Shown in pieces: positions 7,953-15,133 of a stretch of 48,776 nt of DNA. The notes below the pieces were generated by a model that had not been told where the DNA came from, made no database searches, and saw nothing but the letters and a program-made list of their open reading frames with translations. This DNA is from Aquisalinus sp. GTDB taxonomy: Bacteria; Pseudomonadota; Alphaproteobacteria; Caulobacterales; Parvularculaceae. Every line of letters starts with the position of its first letter. Within the stretch, counting starts at the first letter, position 1. Location: the NCBI GenBank assembly GCA_022763115.1, contig JALEGJ010000056.1, forward strand, positions 1-48,776. Reading direction: 5' to 3'. A program made the position numbers and the translations under genes.

Positions 7953-8798
7953 CTACTGACCATCCCGCCGGGCCAGAAATGCCAGCCGCTCGAACAAATG
8001 CACGTCCTGCTCGTTTTTGAGCAGGGCGCCATGCAGCGGCGGGATTGCCTTGCGCGGGTCGCGTTCGCGTAAAACGGAATCATCAACATCCTCCGCCATC
8101 AGCAGTTTCAGCCAGTCGAGCAGTTCCGATGTGGAGGGTTTTTTCTTCAAGCCCGGTGTGTCACGTAGCTGGTAGAAGATTTTGAGAGCTTCAGCCACCA
8201 GACGTTTCTTGATGCCGGGGAAGTGGACATCGACAATCTGCTCCATCGTTTCCGTATCAGGAAACTTGATGTAGTGGAAAAAGCAGCGACGCAGGAAGGC
8301 GTCCGGCAGTTCTTTCTCGTTGTTTGATGTGATGACCACGATCGGGCGTTGCTTCGCCTTGATGGTCTCGCCGGTCTCGTAAACGTAAAATTCCATGCGA
8401 TCGAGTTCCTGCAGAAGGTCGTTTGGAAACTCGATATCGGCCTTGTCGATCTCGTCGATCAGCAGGATCGGGCGTTCTTCGGCGGTAAAGGCATCCCACA
8501 GTTTCCCGCGCTTGATGTAGTTGGCCACATCGGTCGCGCGGGCTTCGCCCAGTTGACTGTCGCGCAGGCGGGCAACGGCATCATACTCATAAAGGCCTTG
8601 CTGGGCCTTGGTGGTGGATTTGATATGCCATTCAAGAAGGTTGGCCCCAAGCGCCTGCGCCATTTCATGCGCGAGGACAGTTTTGCCGGTGCCGGGCTCG
8701 CCCTTGATAAGCAGAGGGCGTTCGAGGGTCACAGCTGCGTTCACGGCAACTTTCAGGTCATCTGTTGCAATATAGTCTTTTGTGCCGTCGAATTTCAT
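7953..8798 (-). CDS. MoxR-family AAA+ ATPase
   Basis: A single AAA+ domain of 281 residues: Walker A GEPGTGKT at 33-40, Walker B LLIDEIDKAD near 111-120, sensor 1 in VVITSNNEKELPDAFLRR, and the short C-terminal helical lid. The sequence is of the MoxR subgroup that usually lies beside a VWA/CoxE-domain protein and acts as a chaperone-like ATPase in metal-enzyme maturation or stress response. Here no VWA gene is adjacent: the next gene downstream on this strand is gor, in the opposite orientation and ending 18 bp away. Substrate and partner are therefore unknown. Confidence 0.9.
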   Translation of the reverse strand: MKFDGTKDYIATDDLKVAVNAAVTLERPLLIKGEPGTGKTVLAHEMAQALGANLLEWHIKSTTKAQQGLYEYDAVARLRDSQLGEARATDVANYIKRGKLWDAFTAEERPILLIDEIDKADIEFPNDLLQELDRMEFYVYETGETIKAKQRPIVVITSNNEKELPDAFLRRCFFHYIKFPDTETMEQIVDVHFPGIKKRLVAEALKIFYQLRDTPGLKKKPSTSELLDWLKLLMAEDVDDSVLRERDPRKAIPPLHGALLKNEQDVHLFERLAFLARRDGQ

Positions 8799-8942
8799 GT
8801 ACTGTGCTTTCCCTGAAGACTGAACGCGGAAGATAGCAGCGTGCCGGAGGAGGGCAAGCTGTGAGCGCAGTTATGGTGATGACAGGTCTGGTGCCCTGAA
8901 GGCCTTTGCGGCTGCATGAAGTGCAGCAAGGATTTTGGTGGT

Positions 8943-9431
8943 ATGAAAGAATATGCAGTCATCTTTCTGGGTGCCTGGCGGGCACATAAAGAGCTGACCG
9001 TCGAGGAGCTTGGGCGACGGGCCGGGCTTGAGGCAAAAACCATTACGGCACTGGAAAAAAGCATGCGGGACTATAGTCCGGAAGATATTGCGCGCTTGTC
9101 CAAGGCCCTTGGCATTGAGCCTTACAAGCTCTTTGTGCATCCGGCAGTCAAGTTCAGCGATAAACCTTCCTTTGATGGTGTAACCGCTGAAACGCTGGCA
9201 ACACTTTTACAGCTTTATATTCCGGATGCCATGTCCCGCCTGAAGGATCAGGAGGCGCTGGACAGATTGTTCAATGATGATCTGTCAGAAGAATACTGGC
9301 AGGTGCAAGGGGACAAGATGATTGAACTTCTGGCTTTTCTCAGGTCTTGCCGTGAGGATCGTCCGGCTGCTCTGCGGGCGCTTTTTTCGTCGCTAGAGAC
9401 TGGGACTCCGCCTCAGCATAGTCCTGATTGA
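8943..9431 (+). CDS. XRE-like helix-turn-helix protein, 162 aa
   Basis: The ORF could begin at 8916, but AAGGA at 8928-8932 lies 10 nt from the ATG at 8943, so that start is preferred. The N-terminal third is an HTH of the Cro/C1 type: LTVEELGRRAGLEAKTITAL, then SPEDIARLSKALGIEPYKLF, the last part being the typical fifth helix. The remaining 100 residues look all-helical (LATLLQLYIPDAMSRLKDQ; EEYWQVQGDKMIELLAFLRS) and match no domain I know; they may bind a partner or mediate oligomerisation. It is divergent from the MoxR gene (144 bp between start codons), and its 3' end overlaps the oppositely oriented 9340-9549 gene by 92 bp. Confidence 0.8.
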   Translation: MKEYAVIFLGAWRAHKELTVEELGRRAGLEAKTITALEKSMRDYSPEDIARLSKALGIEPYKLFVHPAVKFSDKPSFDGVTAETLATLLQLYIPDAMSRLKDQEALDRLFNDDLSEEYWQVQGDKMIELLAFLRSCREDRPAALRALFSSLETGTPPQHSPD

Positions 9432-9549
9432 CGCGGTTGAGATACTCTTTCAAGGCACGATAAATAATACTCTGCTCGGGCTTGATCTCGCGTCCCGAGG
9501 TCAGCCACTTCGGCAGGTAGGATACATTATCGTTCTTGTTAGTACTCAT
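9340..9549 (-). CDS. small hypothetical protein, 69 aa, convergent overlap
   Basis: Upstream of this ATG on the minus strand lies AAGGATCAGGGC, a good ribosome binding site. The product is soluble: NVSYLPKWLTSGREIKPEQS, then a helix (IIYRALKEYLNRVNQDYAEAE) and a charged, disordered tail. No family recognised. Its last 92 bp overlap the 3' end of the HTH gene on the other strand, so that part of the DNA codes on both strands if both are real. The first two thirds lie outside the HTH gene and have codon use like the neighbours, which supports it as a genuine gene. Confidence 0.6.
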   Translation of the reverse strand: MSTNKNDNVSYLPKWLTSGREIKPEQSIIYRALKEYLNRVNQDYAEAESQSLATKKAPAEQPDDPHGKT

Positions 9550-9787
9550 GCCCTGATCCTTATGAAGTCTTGGTAATACATGTCGTTACCCGCAAGAGGC
9601 AAGGAAAAACTCGTTTTATCCTTAACCCGCAGGGAAACCCCATTTCTGCGTTAACAAACCGGTAAGGTCAGTTACTGATCGGTTAATATTAAATAACTGA
9701 TTTATAAAGGCTTTTTTTATTCTCTGATAGTTCAATGAAAGTGCGGGTGAACAACTATCCGCGCTTTCAACATTGAGGAGAATTCCG
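9550..9787. other. AT-rich promoter-like intergenic region with inverted repeats
   Basis: This region lies between two divergent starts (9549 minus and 9788 plus). It holds an interrupted hairpin, CGCAG at 9628-9632 against CTGCG at 9646-9650 flanked by TTAA on both sides, and the short pairs CAGTTA / TAACTG and AACCG / CGGTT a little further on. A TTTATAAAGG stretch lies near 9710. It presumably contains both promoters. I saw no coding signal in it. Confidence 0.4.
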
Positions 9788-10198
9788 ATGGACGAGAAAA
9801 GCCTGATCAAGCGCCTGCATGATTTTGAGCGCAAAGTGTATCTCGGTGTTACTGGACTGGCTGGTGCTGGTGCCGTGGCCGTTGTAAGTAAATGGCAGAC
9901 AGCCTGGGCTGACATGTCAGAGGCCGGACAACAGTTTGGTGAACTGACTGCGACAGAAGGGGCAACTGCCTCTGCATATCAGAATGTTTCAGCTGCGCTG
10001 GATAATCTGCGTGATGTCGTTGCGACAGGCAGCAACGACGCCATTCGCGAGGCTGGAGAGAAATTTTACACGGTTCTTGCCGAAAACCACGCAAGATTGT
10101 GGGAAATCCTTCCTGAGAATGTTCGCGGGGCGGAAACTGAAGATGAGCCAGGGATCAGGGCCATCGAAATCCTTGGTCGCGCACTTGGACTGAATTAA
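9788..10198 (+). CDS. hypothetical protein with one hydrophobic segment, 136 aa
   Basis: GAGGAG at 9775-9780 lies 7 nt before the ATG at 9788, so the longer in-frame ORF from 9773 is rejected. The N-terminus is basic and helical (MDEKSLIKRLHDFERKV), followed by a short Gly/Ala hydrophobic stretch (YLGVTGLAGAGAVAVVS) that may be a membrane helix or a signal-anchor. The rest is helical and acidic, rather like a phasin- or methyl-accepting-type helical bundle (FGELTATEGATASAYQNVSA; KFYTVLAENHARLWEIL), but this is only a resemblance in composition. No function can be assigned. It is followed after 58 bp by the membrane protein gene at 10257. Confidence 0.7.
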   Translation: MDEKSLIKRLHDFERKVYLGVTGLAGAGAVAVVSKWQTAWADMSEAGQQFGELTATEGATASAYQNVSAALDNLRDVVATGSNDAIREAGEKFYTVLAENHARLWEILPENVRGAETEDEPGIRAIEILGRALGLN

Positions 10199-10209
10199 GT
10201 CAATATGAG

Positions 10210-10237
10210 TTGACAAATTGCCTCTCCGGCCAACAAT
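10210..10237 (+). promoter_or_regulatory. possible internal promoter
   Basis: A perfect TTGACA at 10210-10215 is followed, 16 nt later, by AACAAT (10232-10237), which matches four of six bases of TATAAT. Transcription would start near 10244, inside the right arm of the hairpin below, giving a message without the left arm. The -10 is weak, so this is a tentative call. Confidence 0.3.
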
Positions 10238-10252
10238 TGGTCAGGAGAGGCA
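10219..10252 (+). promoter_or_regulatory. stem-loop that sequesters the ribosome binding site of the 10257 gene
   Basis: TGCCTCTCC (10219-10227) pairs perfectly with GGAGAGGCA (10244-10252). An inner CCAA / TTGG stem caps it. The right arm contains the AGGAGAGG Shine-Dalgarno that serves the ATG at 10257. No T-run follows, so it is not a standard terminator. In an RNA started upstream of 10219 the binding site would be paired, which suggests translational control; that role is inference. Confidence 0.6.
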
Positions 10253-10256
10253 CGTT

Positions 10257-10694
10257 ATGCTGGACTCCTGGGAAGAATATACATTTCTGGTCATGATGCT
10301 AAGCGCATTTGGCCTCGCAGCCCTGACCAAAGATTCCCGGCTGCATATTGGTGTGCTGACGCTACTGGCCGCCTGGTTTGTTTCCATTGTTTTCGTTAAT
10401 CTGGTTGAGTTTATCCCGACCCTCCTCGTCTGGGTTATTGTCAACTTTGCCGTGATGTATGTCTTCCTCCAGCTGCACTTCAGGCGGGAAGGTGAAGACC
10501 GGGAGCCTTTATGGCCGGTTGCCATTATGGGGCTCGAATTTTTTATCTTTGTTTCGCATATTTCAGCCTGGCTGTTTGGCTGGGCCTATTACGTGATCGT
10601 CATCAACACGCTCTTTGGCCTTGAATTACTGATTATCATTTTCATCAGTATCTTGAGGATAATAGAACGTTTTTTCGTTAGGGCAGCTTCGTAA
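10257..10694 (+). CDS. small polytopic membrane protein, 145 aa, unknown function
   Basis: The start at 10257 has AGGAGAGG 7 nt upstream; the longer ORF from 10218 would begin inside the hairpin and is rejected. The product is strongly hydrophobic with four or five likely membrane helices: around FLVMMLSAFGLAAL, HIGVLTLLAAWFVSIVFVNL, FIPTLLVWVIVNFAVMYVFL, FFIFVSHISAWLFGWAYYVI and LFGLELLIIIFISILRI. A charged loop, HFRREGEDRE, lies between helices three and four. No transporter or enzyme motif is visible. It probably shares a transcript with the 9788 gene and may depend on the hairpin for its translation. Confidence 0.72.
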   Translation: MLDSWEEYTFLVMMLSAFGLAALTKDSRLHIGVLTLLAAWFVSIVFVNLVEFIPTLLVWVIVNFAVMYVFLQLHFRREGEDREPLWPVAIMGLEFFIFVSHISAWLFGWAYYVIVINTLFGLELLIIIFISILRIIERFFVRAAS

Positions 10695-10703
10695 GTCCCG
10701 CAA

Positions 10704-11645
10704 CTACGCTGTCAGGCCGATTTCGCGAAGACGCTGTTGCAGGAAGTCATTTGCCACAATGTCCGGATCTTCGCTGCCATCGCGGCAGCTTTCGATGCAG
10801 GAGAGAACGGCGTCTGCCCGCGGGTGCATGAAAAACGGCATCGAGTAGCGCGAGATATTCGGCCCATCAGGATTGACCACACGGTGCGTCGTCGCCGGGA
10901 TACGGTTATTGGTAATCCGCGCCAGCATGTCACCGGAATCAACAATGACCGAATTGCGGCTGCCCTCTACCGGGAGCCAGTTGCTGTCACGGTCCAGTAG
11001 TTCGAGCCCGGCAGAGGAAGCGGCAACCAGAAGGGTAATCAGGTTGATGTCCTCATGGGCTGCGGCACGCATAGCCCCTGGCTCTGCACCATCAGGGATC
11101 GGCGGATAATGCAGCAGGCGCAGGATGGAATTGCCGTTCACGGCCAGCTTGCGGAAATAATCCTCGTCGAGACCGAGAGAGGGCGCCAGAGCTTCCAGCA
11201 TGACATGACCGACCTCTTCCAGCCCATCATAAAGGGCCAGAAAGGTTTCCCGGAAATCAGCTGGCGCATCTGGCCACATATTCGGTGGATAGATTTCAGC
11301 GAGAGGGTCATCGGTGGGAAATTCCCGGCCTACATGCCAGAACTCTTTGAGGTCAGAGGCTGTAGAACCTTTGGCGTGTTCGCGGCCAAAAGCGGTGTAG
11401 CCGCGCTGTCCGCCGAGACCGGAATCGCACTTCATTTTTTCGTCTTCCGGCAGGGCAAAGAAATTTGCGCTTGATGAGTAAGCCTGATTCAAGAGGTCTT
11501 CACTGATGCCGTGATCGCGCAGGATGATGAAACCGAAATAGCGAAAGCCTTCGTAAAGGGCGTCTGCAAATTCGGCTTTTTCATTGGTATTGCCGTGCAC
11601 GTAATCCGAGAGGCTGAGTTCTGGCACTGTTGTGTATTTGCGCAT
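10704..11645 (-). CDS. 2-oxoglutarate/Fe(II) dioxygenase, isopenicillin-N-synthase family
   Basis: A 313-residue non-heme iron oxygenase. The N-terminal DIOX_N part includes GFRYFGFIILRDHGI; the C-terminal jelly roll carries the iron ligands HED (HxD) and the His of TTHRVVNP, and RYSMPFF supplies the Arg-x-Ser that holds the cosubstrate. The start at 11645 is preferred over 11684 because CAGGGATACATC lies just before it. Members act on amino acids, alkaloids or other small molecules; the substrate here is unknown. It is divergent from the aminotransferase operon starting at 11856, which hints at a shared catabolic context. Confidence 0.87.
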   Translation of the reverse strand: MRKYTTVPELSLSDYVHGNTNEKAEFADALYEGFRYFGFIILRDHGISEDLLNQAYSSSANFFALPEDEKMKCDSGLGGQRGYTAFGREHAKGSTASDLKEFWHVGREFPTDDPLAEIYPPNMWPDAPADFRETFLALYDGLEEVGHVMLEALAPSLGLDEDYFRKLAVNGNSILRLLHYPPIPDGAEPGAMRAAAHEDINLITLLVAASSAGLELLDRDSNWLPVEGSRNSVIVDSGDMLARITNNRIPATTHRVVNPDGPNISRYSMPFFMHPRADAVLSCIESCRDGSEDPDIVANDFLQQRLREIGLTA

Positions 11646-11784
11646 GATGTATCCCTGTTCAGAGTTGCCTCCTGTCTGCCGCAAAACGCCGAAAAGGGCA
11701 ATTTTGCATCCGGGAATTAGGCCTTAAGGGTGACATGCTCACAGCTTGTTATTTTCACCCCCTTGTTCTTTTGCGCGGCAGGGT

Positions 11785-11824
11785 GCATCCCTTGGGGATA
11801 AGGGATGCGGCGGATTGAACCGCC
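11785..11824 (+). promoter_or_regulatory. tandem inverted repeats upstream of the aminotransferase operon
   Basis: GCATCCCTT (11785-11793) and AAGGGATGC (11800-11808) form a perfect 9-bp inverted repeat around a 6-nt spacer. A second one, GGCGG / CCGCC (11809-11813 and 11820-11824), follows directly. They lie about 30-70 bp before the start codon at 11856 and have no T-run. They may be an operator in DNA or stem-loops in the 5' leader; sequence alone does not decide. Confidence 0.45.
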
Positions 11825-11855
11825 CGGAAACACGAGTGAAGAAGGTTGAACAGGC

Positions 11856-13169
11856 ATGACGGCGACGAACGAATTTCCCACCAATGAACTGATGGTTGCA
11901 CGGCGGATGGAGGCCTGCCCGAAGGGCTTGCCGTCCAAATCGGGTATTTATGCTGCGCGCGCAGAAGGTGCGGAACTCTGGGACATTGAAGGCAAGCGCT
12001 ATATCGACTTCATAGCGGGCATCGGCGTTTTGAATGTCGGTCATCGCCATCCGAAAGTGCAGGCAGCCATCAAGGATCAGCTCGACAAGGTGGTGCATAC
12101 CTGTTTCGGGGTTGCCCAGTATGAGCCTTATATTCAGTTGGCGGAGCGCCTGAACGCATTGGTCGGCAAGCTGGGTGGTGGTGCAGCCTACAAGACCATG
12201 TTCATGAATACCGGGTCAGAGGCTACAGAACATGTCTGCAAATTTGCCCGGCGTGTCACCGGACGCCCGGGGCTGATTTCTTTCGAAGGTTCCTTTCATG
12301 GGCGTACATTGCTGGCGACGGCGCTCACCGGCAAGGCGGTGCCCTATAAAACAGGCTTTGATCCGCTGCCCGGTTATGTCTTCCATGCGCCGTATCCGAA
12401 TGAATATAAAGGCCTATCGGCGCAAGGCGCCCTGAACTGCCTCGATCACATTTTTGAGACGTCGATCCGTGCGCAGGACGTGGCTGGTATCATTATTGAA
12501 CCGGTGCAGGGCGAGGGTGGTTTTGTCGCCGCACCCGCAGAATTTCTGAAAGGCTTGCGTGAGCGGTGTACGGAACATGGTATCATGTTCATTGCTGATG
12601 AAGTGCAGACAGGCTTTGCCCGCACCGGCAAGATGTTTGCAACCGAACATTCGGGCGTTGAACCTGACTTCCTTGTCTGTGCCAAATCTATCGCGGGTGG
12701 CCTTCCCTTGTCTGCGATCATCGGCAAGGCCGATCTGTTCGACTCCATTCCGGATGGTGGCATGGGCTCGACCTATGGCGGGAATCCGGTTGCCTGTGCA
12801 GCGGCTATTGCTGTGCTGGACCTGATTGAAGAAGACGGATTGATTGAGCGGGCCGAGGAAATTGGCGCTAAGGTTGAAGCGCGTTGGCGCGAAATGCAGG
12901 CAGGTTTCGGCAAGGGCGTCTTCGGTGACGTGCGCCGGGTCGGTGCAATGGCGGCTGTTGAAATGGTCGAGGATGGTGACCCGGCGAAGCCGAACACGGC
13001 TGCAGCAGGGGCCATTCAGGCTGCTGCTCGAAACCAGGGCCTCATCACGTTGACAGCGGGCAAGAAAGCCAATGTCATCCGTACACATGTGCCTTTGGTT
13101 GCTTCTGATGCGTTGATAGATGAAGGCATGGACATCTTTGAAGCTGCGGCCAAAGAGGTCATTGGCTGA
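11856..13169 (+). CDS. gabT: class-III aminotransferase, probable 4-aminobutyrate transaminase
   Basis: A PLP-dependent transaminase of 437 residues. Landmarks: GIYAARAEGAELWDIEGKRY at the N-terminus, the NTGSEATEH phosphate-binding loop, GSFHGRTLLATALTGKAVPYK, the FIADEVQTGFARTG segment with the PLP-pyridine Asp, and CAKSIAGGLPLSAIIG with the Schiff-base Lys near residue 276. These match bacterial GabT best, which moves the amino group of GABA to 2-oxoglutarate; 5-aminovalerate is a common alternative substrate. It is the first gene of a coupled operon: its TGA overlaps the next ATG by one base. No succinate-semialdehyde dehydrogenase lies nearby, so the physiological substrate could differ. 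Confidence 0.85.
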   Translation: MTATNEFPTNELMVARRMEACPKGLPSKSGIYAARAEGAELWDIEGKRYIDFIAGIGVLNVGHRHPKVQAAIKDQLDKVVHTCFGVAQYEPYIQLAERLNALVGKLGGGAAYKTMFMNTGSEATEHVCKFARRVTGRPGLISFEGSFHGRTLLATALTGKAVPYKTGFDPLPGYVFHAPYPNEYKGLSAQGALNCLDHIFETSIRAQDVAGIIIEPVQGEGGFVAAPAEFLKGLRERCTEHGIMFIADEVQTGFARTGKMFATEHSGVEPDFLVCAKSIAGGLPLSAIIGKADLFDSIPDGGMGSTYGGNPVACAAAIAVLDLIEEDGLIERAEEIGAKVEARWREMQAGFGKGVFGDVRRVGAMAAVEMVEDGDPAKPNTAAAGAIQAAARNQGLITLTAGKKANVIRTHVPLVASDALIDEGMDIFEAAAKEVIG

Positions 13170-13882
13170 TGCGGGACTATGTCATATCGCCACCAACCCA
13201 GCCGGCGATACCCGTTGTAGGTGGCGGCTGGTTTCCCGTGCGCCGGATATTCTGTATCGGTCAGAATTATCTGGCAGATGTGAAAGAACTGATTGGCGAT
13301 CACGTCAAGGAAACGGAAGACGAGGCCAAGAAGGCCATCCCTGTTGTCTTCACCAAGCCAGCGGATTCCATCTGTCTGGGGGGGAATATCCCTTTGCCGT
13401 TGGCGACAGATAATTTGCACTACGAAGGCGAACTTGTTGTCGCCATGAAAGATGGCGGCACCAACCTGTCACCGTCCGCAGCAGAAGAAATGATCTATGG
13501 CTTTGCCGTGGGGTGTGATCTGACGCGCCGGGACTTGCAGGAAGTCGCCAAGGAACTTTCCGGCCCCTGGGATATGGCCAAGGCGATAGATAATGGCGCT
13601 GTTGTTGGTGGCGTCATGCCGGAAAAGGAGTTCTGGGCTCTTGAAGAGGCAAGGCTGATGCTTTCGGTCAATAATGACGTGAAGCAGGAAGAAGACCTGA
13701 AAGCCATGATAAAGCCGGTCTGGAATATCATTTCCGATATATCCCGCTATTTCGAGATCAAGGCAGGTGACCTGATATTCACCGGCACACCGTCCGGTGT
13801 CGGTCAACTTGTGCCAGGTGACAAGGTGCGTATCGGGATCAATGATCTGGCGCCGGTAGAATTCTGGATCAGTGAGCAATGA
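13169..13882 (+). CDS. FAH-family hydrolase paralogue lacking the usual catalytic His
   Basis: A 237-residue fumarylacetoacetate-hydrolase-fold protein, clearly homologous to the next gene (shared VVGGG, LATDNLHYEGE, GCDLTRRDLQ, AGDLI-TGTP-GVG). Metal ligands are kept: the two Glu of HYEGE and the Asp of GCDLT. The lid motif differs: where the neighbour has NYADHVKE with His37, this protein has NYLADVKE with Asp37. In FAHD1-type enzymes that His-Glu dyad is catalytic (family knowledge). There is also a small charged insertion (HVKETEDEAKK) and MIKPVWN in place of MIWSLPE. It may be a non-catalytic partner or have changed chemistry. Overlaps gabT by one base and the next gene by four (ATGA). 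Confidence 0.85.
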   Translation: MRDYVISPPTQPAIPVVGGGWFPVRRIFCIGQNYLADVKELIGDHVKETEDEAKKAIPVVFTKPADSICLGGNIPLPLATDNLHYEGELVVAMKDGGTNLSPSAAEEMIYGFAVGCDLTRRDLQEVAKELSGPWDMAKAIDNGAVVGGVMPEKEFWALEEARLMLSVNNDVKQEEDLKAMIKPVWNIISDISRYFEIKAGDLIFTGTPSGVGQLVPGDKVRIGINDLAPVEFWISEQ

Positions 13883-14574
13883 CTGACTTTGTTTTCGTGC
13901 CGTCGCCGCAGCCAGCGGTGCCGGTTGTTGGCGGTGGCTTGTTCCCGGTGCGGCGCATCTTCTGTGTTGGCAAGAACTATGCGGACCATGTGAAGGAGAT
14001 GGGCGGCGACCCGAAAAACGTGCCCCCTGTTTTTTTCACCAAACCGGCTGACGCCGTGCACACCGGCGGACAATTCAACTTTCCGCTGGCGACAGATAAT
14101 CTGCATTATGAGGGAGAGATGGTTGTCGCACTGAAAAGCGGTGGCACGCATATCCCGGAAGCAGAGGCTACAGGCCATATCTTCGGCTATGCCGCAGGGT
14201 GTGACCTGACCCGGCGCGACTTGCAGGCGGCTGCGAAAGAAAAGGGCGGCCCGTGGGACACGGCCAAGGCGCTTGATGACGGGGCCGCGGTCGGGCCGAT
14301 TACGCCCGTTGCCGATGTAGGAGTGCTCGACAAGGGCAGTATCAGCCTTTCTGTAAATGGGGAAACCCGTCAGCAGTCAGACTTGTCCCTGATGATCTGG
14401 TCTTTGCCGGAAATCATTGCCCGACTCTCCGGTTTGTTCGCGTTGAAAGCTGGTGACCTCATCTATACCGGTACGCCGGAAGGCGTAGGGCCGTTGGTCG
14501 TGGGGGATACGTGCCGGATTGAGGTGGCGGGGCTTGCACCGCTGGATTTCCAGGTTTTTGAGCGCAAAGGGTGA
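13879..14574 (+). CDS. FAH-family hydrolase, fumarylpyruvate-hydrolase-like
   Basis: A 231-residue member of the FAH superfamily with an intact active site: lid dyad His37/Glu40 in NYADHVKEM, metal ligands in LHYEGEMVV and GCDLTRRD, and a Lys in GPWDTAKALDDG. The segment QQSDLSLMIWSLPEIIARLS and GDLIYTGTPEGVG are typical of fumarylpyruvate hydrolases and acylpyruvases, which cleave 2,4-diketo acids. No gentisate dioxygenase or maleylpyruvate isomerase lies nearby, so a gentisate role is not supported. It is translationally coupled to its paralogue upstream and followed after 7 bp by the GNAT gene. Confidence 0.88.
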   Translation: MTDFVFVPSPQPAVPVVGGGLFPVRRIFCVGKNYADHVKEMGGDPKNVPPVFFTKPADAVHTGGQFNFPLATDNLHYEGEMVVALKSGGTHIPEAEATGHIFGYAAGCDLTRRDLQAAAKEKGGPWDTAKALDDGAAVGPITPVADVGVLDKGSISLSVNGETRQQSDLSLMIWSLPEIIARLSGLFALKAGDLIYTGTPEGVGPLVVGDTCRIEVAGLAPLDFQVFERKG

Positions 14575-14581
14575 TACGCCG

Positions 14582-15133
14582 ATGACAGAGCTGCTTATAC
14601 GCCCGGTCAGGCAGGCTGATTTTAATGCTATCAGCCGGATTTATGCGGAGGCTGTAGAAACCACGAGTGCCAACTGGGAATGGACGGCGCCAGATACGGA
14701 TGAGTTACTACAGCGCTATCTTGATTTGAAAGAGGGGGGATACCCTTACATCGCCGGTGAACTGTCTGGCGAGATCATTGGCTATGCATATGCTTCGCCG
14801 TTCAAAATGCGGGAAGGTTATCAGTGGGTCGTTGAAAACTCTGTCTATATCCACCCGGATCATTTTGGCTTCGGTTACGGAAGCGCATTACTGACTGCAC
14901 TGATTGATATCTGTACGGCGCAGGCTTACCGGCAAATGCTGGCAGTGATCGGCAGCAGTGAAAATACGGCGTCGATCAGACTGCATGAAAAGCACGGGTT
15001 CAAACTAATGGGAAAAGCGCCCGGGATTGGCTGGAAACACGAGCGCTGGCAGGACTGGCTTTTAATGGGGCGACCTTTGGGCGCAGGCAGTTCAGCGCCG
15101 CCCACTGAGATTATAAGGGAAAGTGCAACATGA
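14582..15133 (+). CDS. GNAT-family N-acetyltransferase
   Basis: A 183-residue GNAT protein. The start at 14582 is chosen over 14519, which would sit 55 bp inside the previous gene. It begins TELLIRPVRQADFNAISRIY, a standard GNAT first strand and helix. The acetyl-CoA pyrophosphate loop is FGFGYGSALLTALID, a variant of R/Q-x-x-G-x-G/A, and the fold ends with SENTASIRLHEKHGFKLMGK. The pattern WEWTAPDTDE and the VYIHPDHFGFGYG segment resemble phosphinothricin/amino-acid acetyltransferases (Pat-like), so an amino acid or amine substrate is plausible. ATGA overlap with the next gene shows translational coupling. Confidence 0.88.
   Translation: MTELLIRPVRQADFNAISRIYAEAVETTSANWEWTAPDTDELLQRYLDLKEGGYPYIAGELSGEIIGYAYASPFKMREGYQWVVENSVYIHPDHFGFGYGSALLTALIDICTAQAYRQMLAVIGSSENTASIRLHEKHGFKLMGKAPGIGWKHERWQDWLLMGRPLGAGSSAPPTEIIRESAT

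Noticed and set aside
7944-7964. GATGGT / ACCATC pair after gor as terminator
   Set aside because: Only six base pairs, no T-run, and it extends into the coding end of the MoxR gene.
13169-14574. Gentisate pathway assignment for the FAH pair
   Set aside because: No gentisate 1,2-dioxygenase, maleylpyruvate isomerase or aromatic transporter lies nearby; family resemblance alone is not enough.
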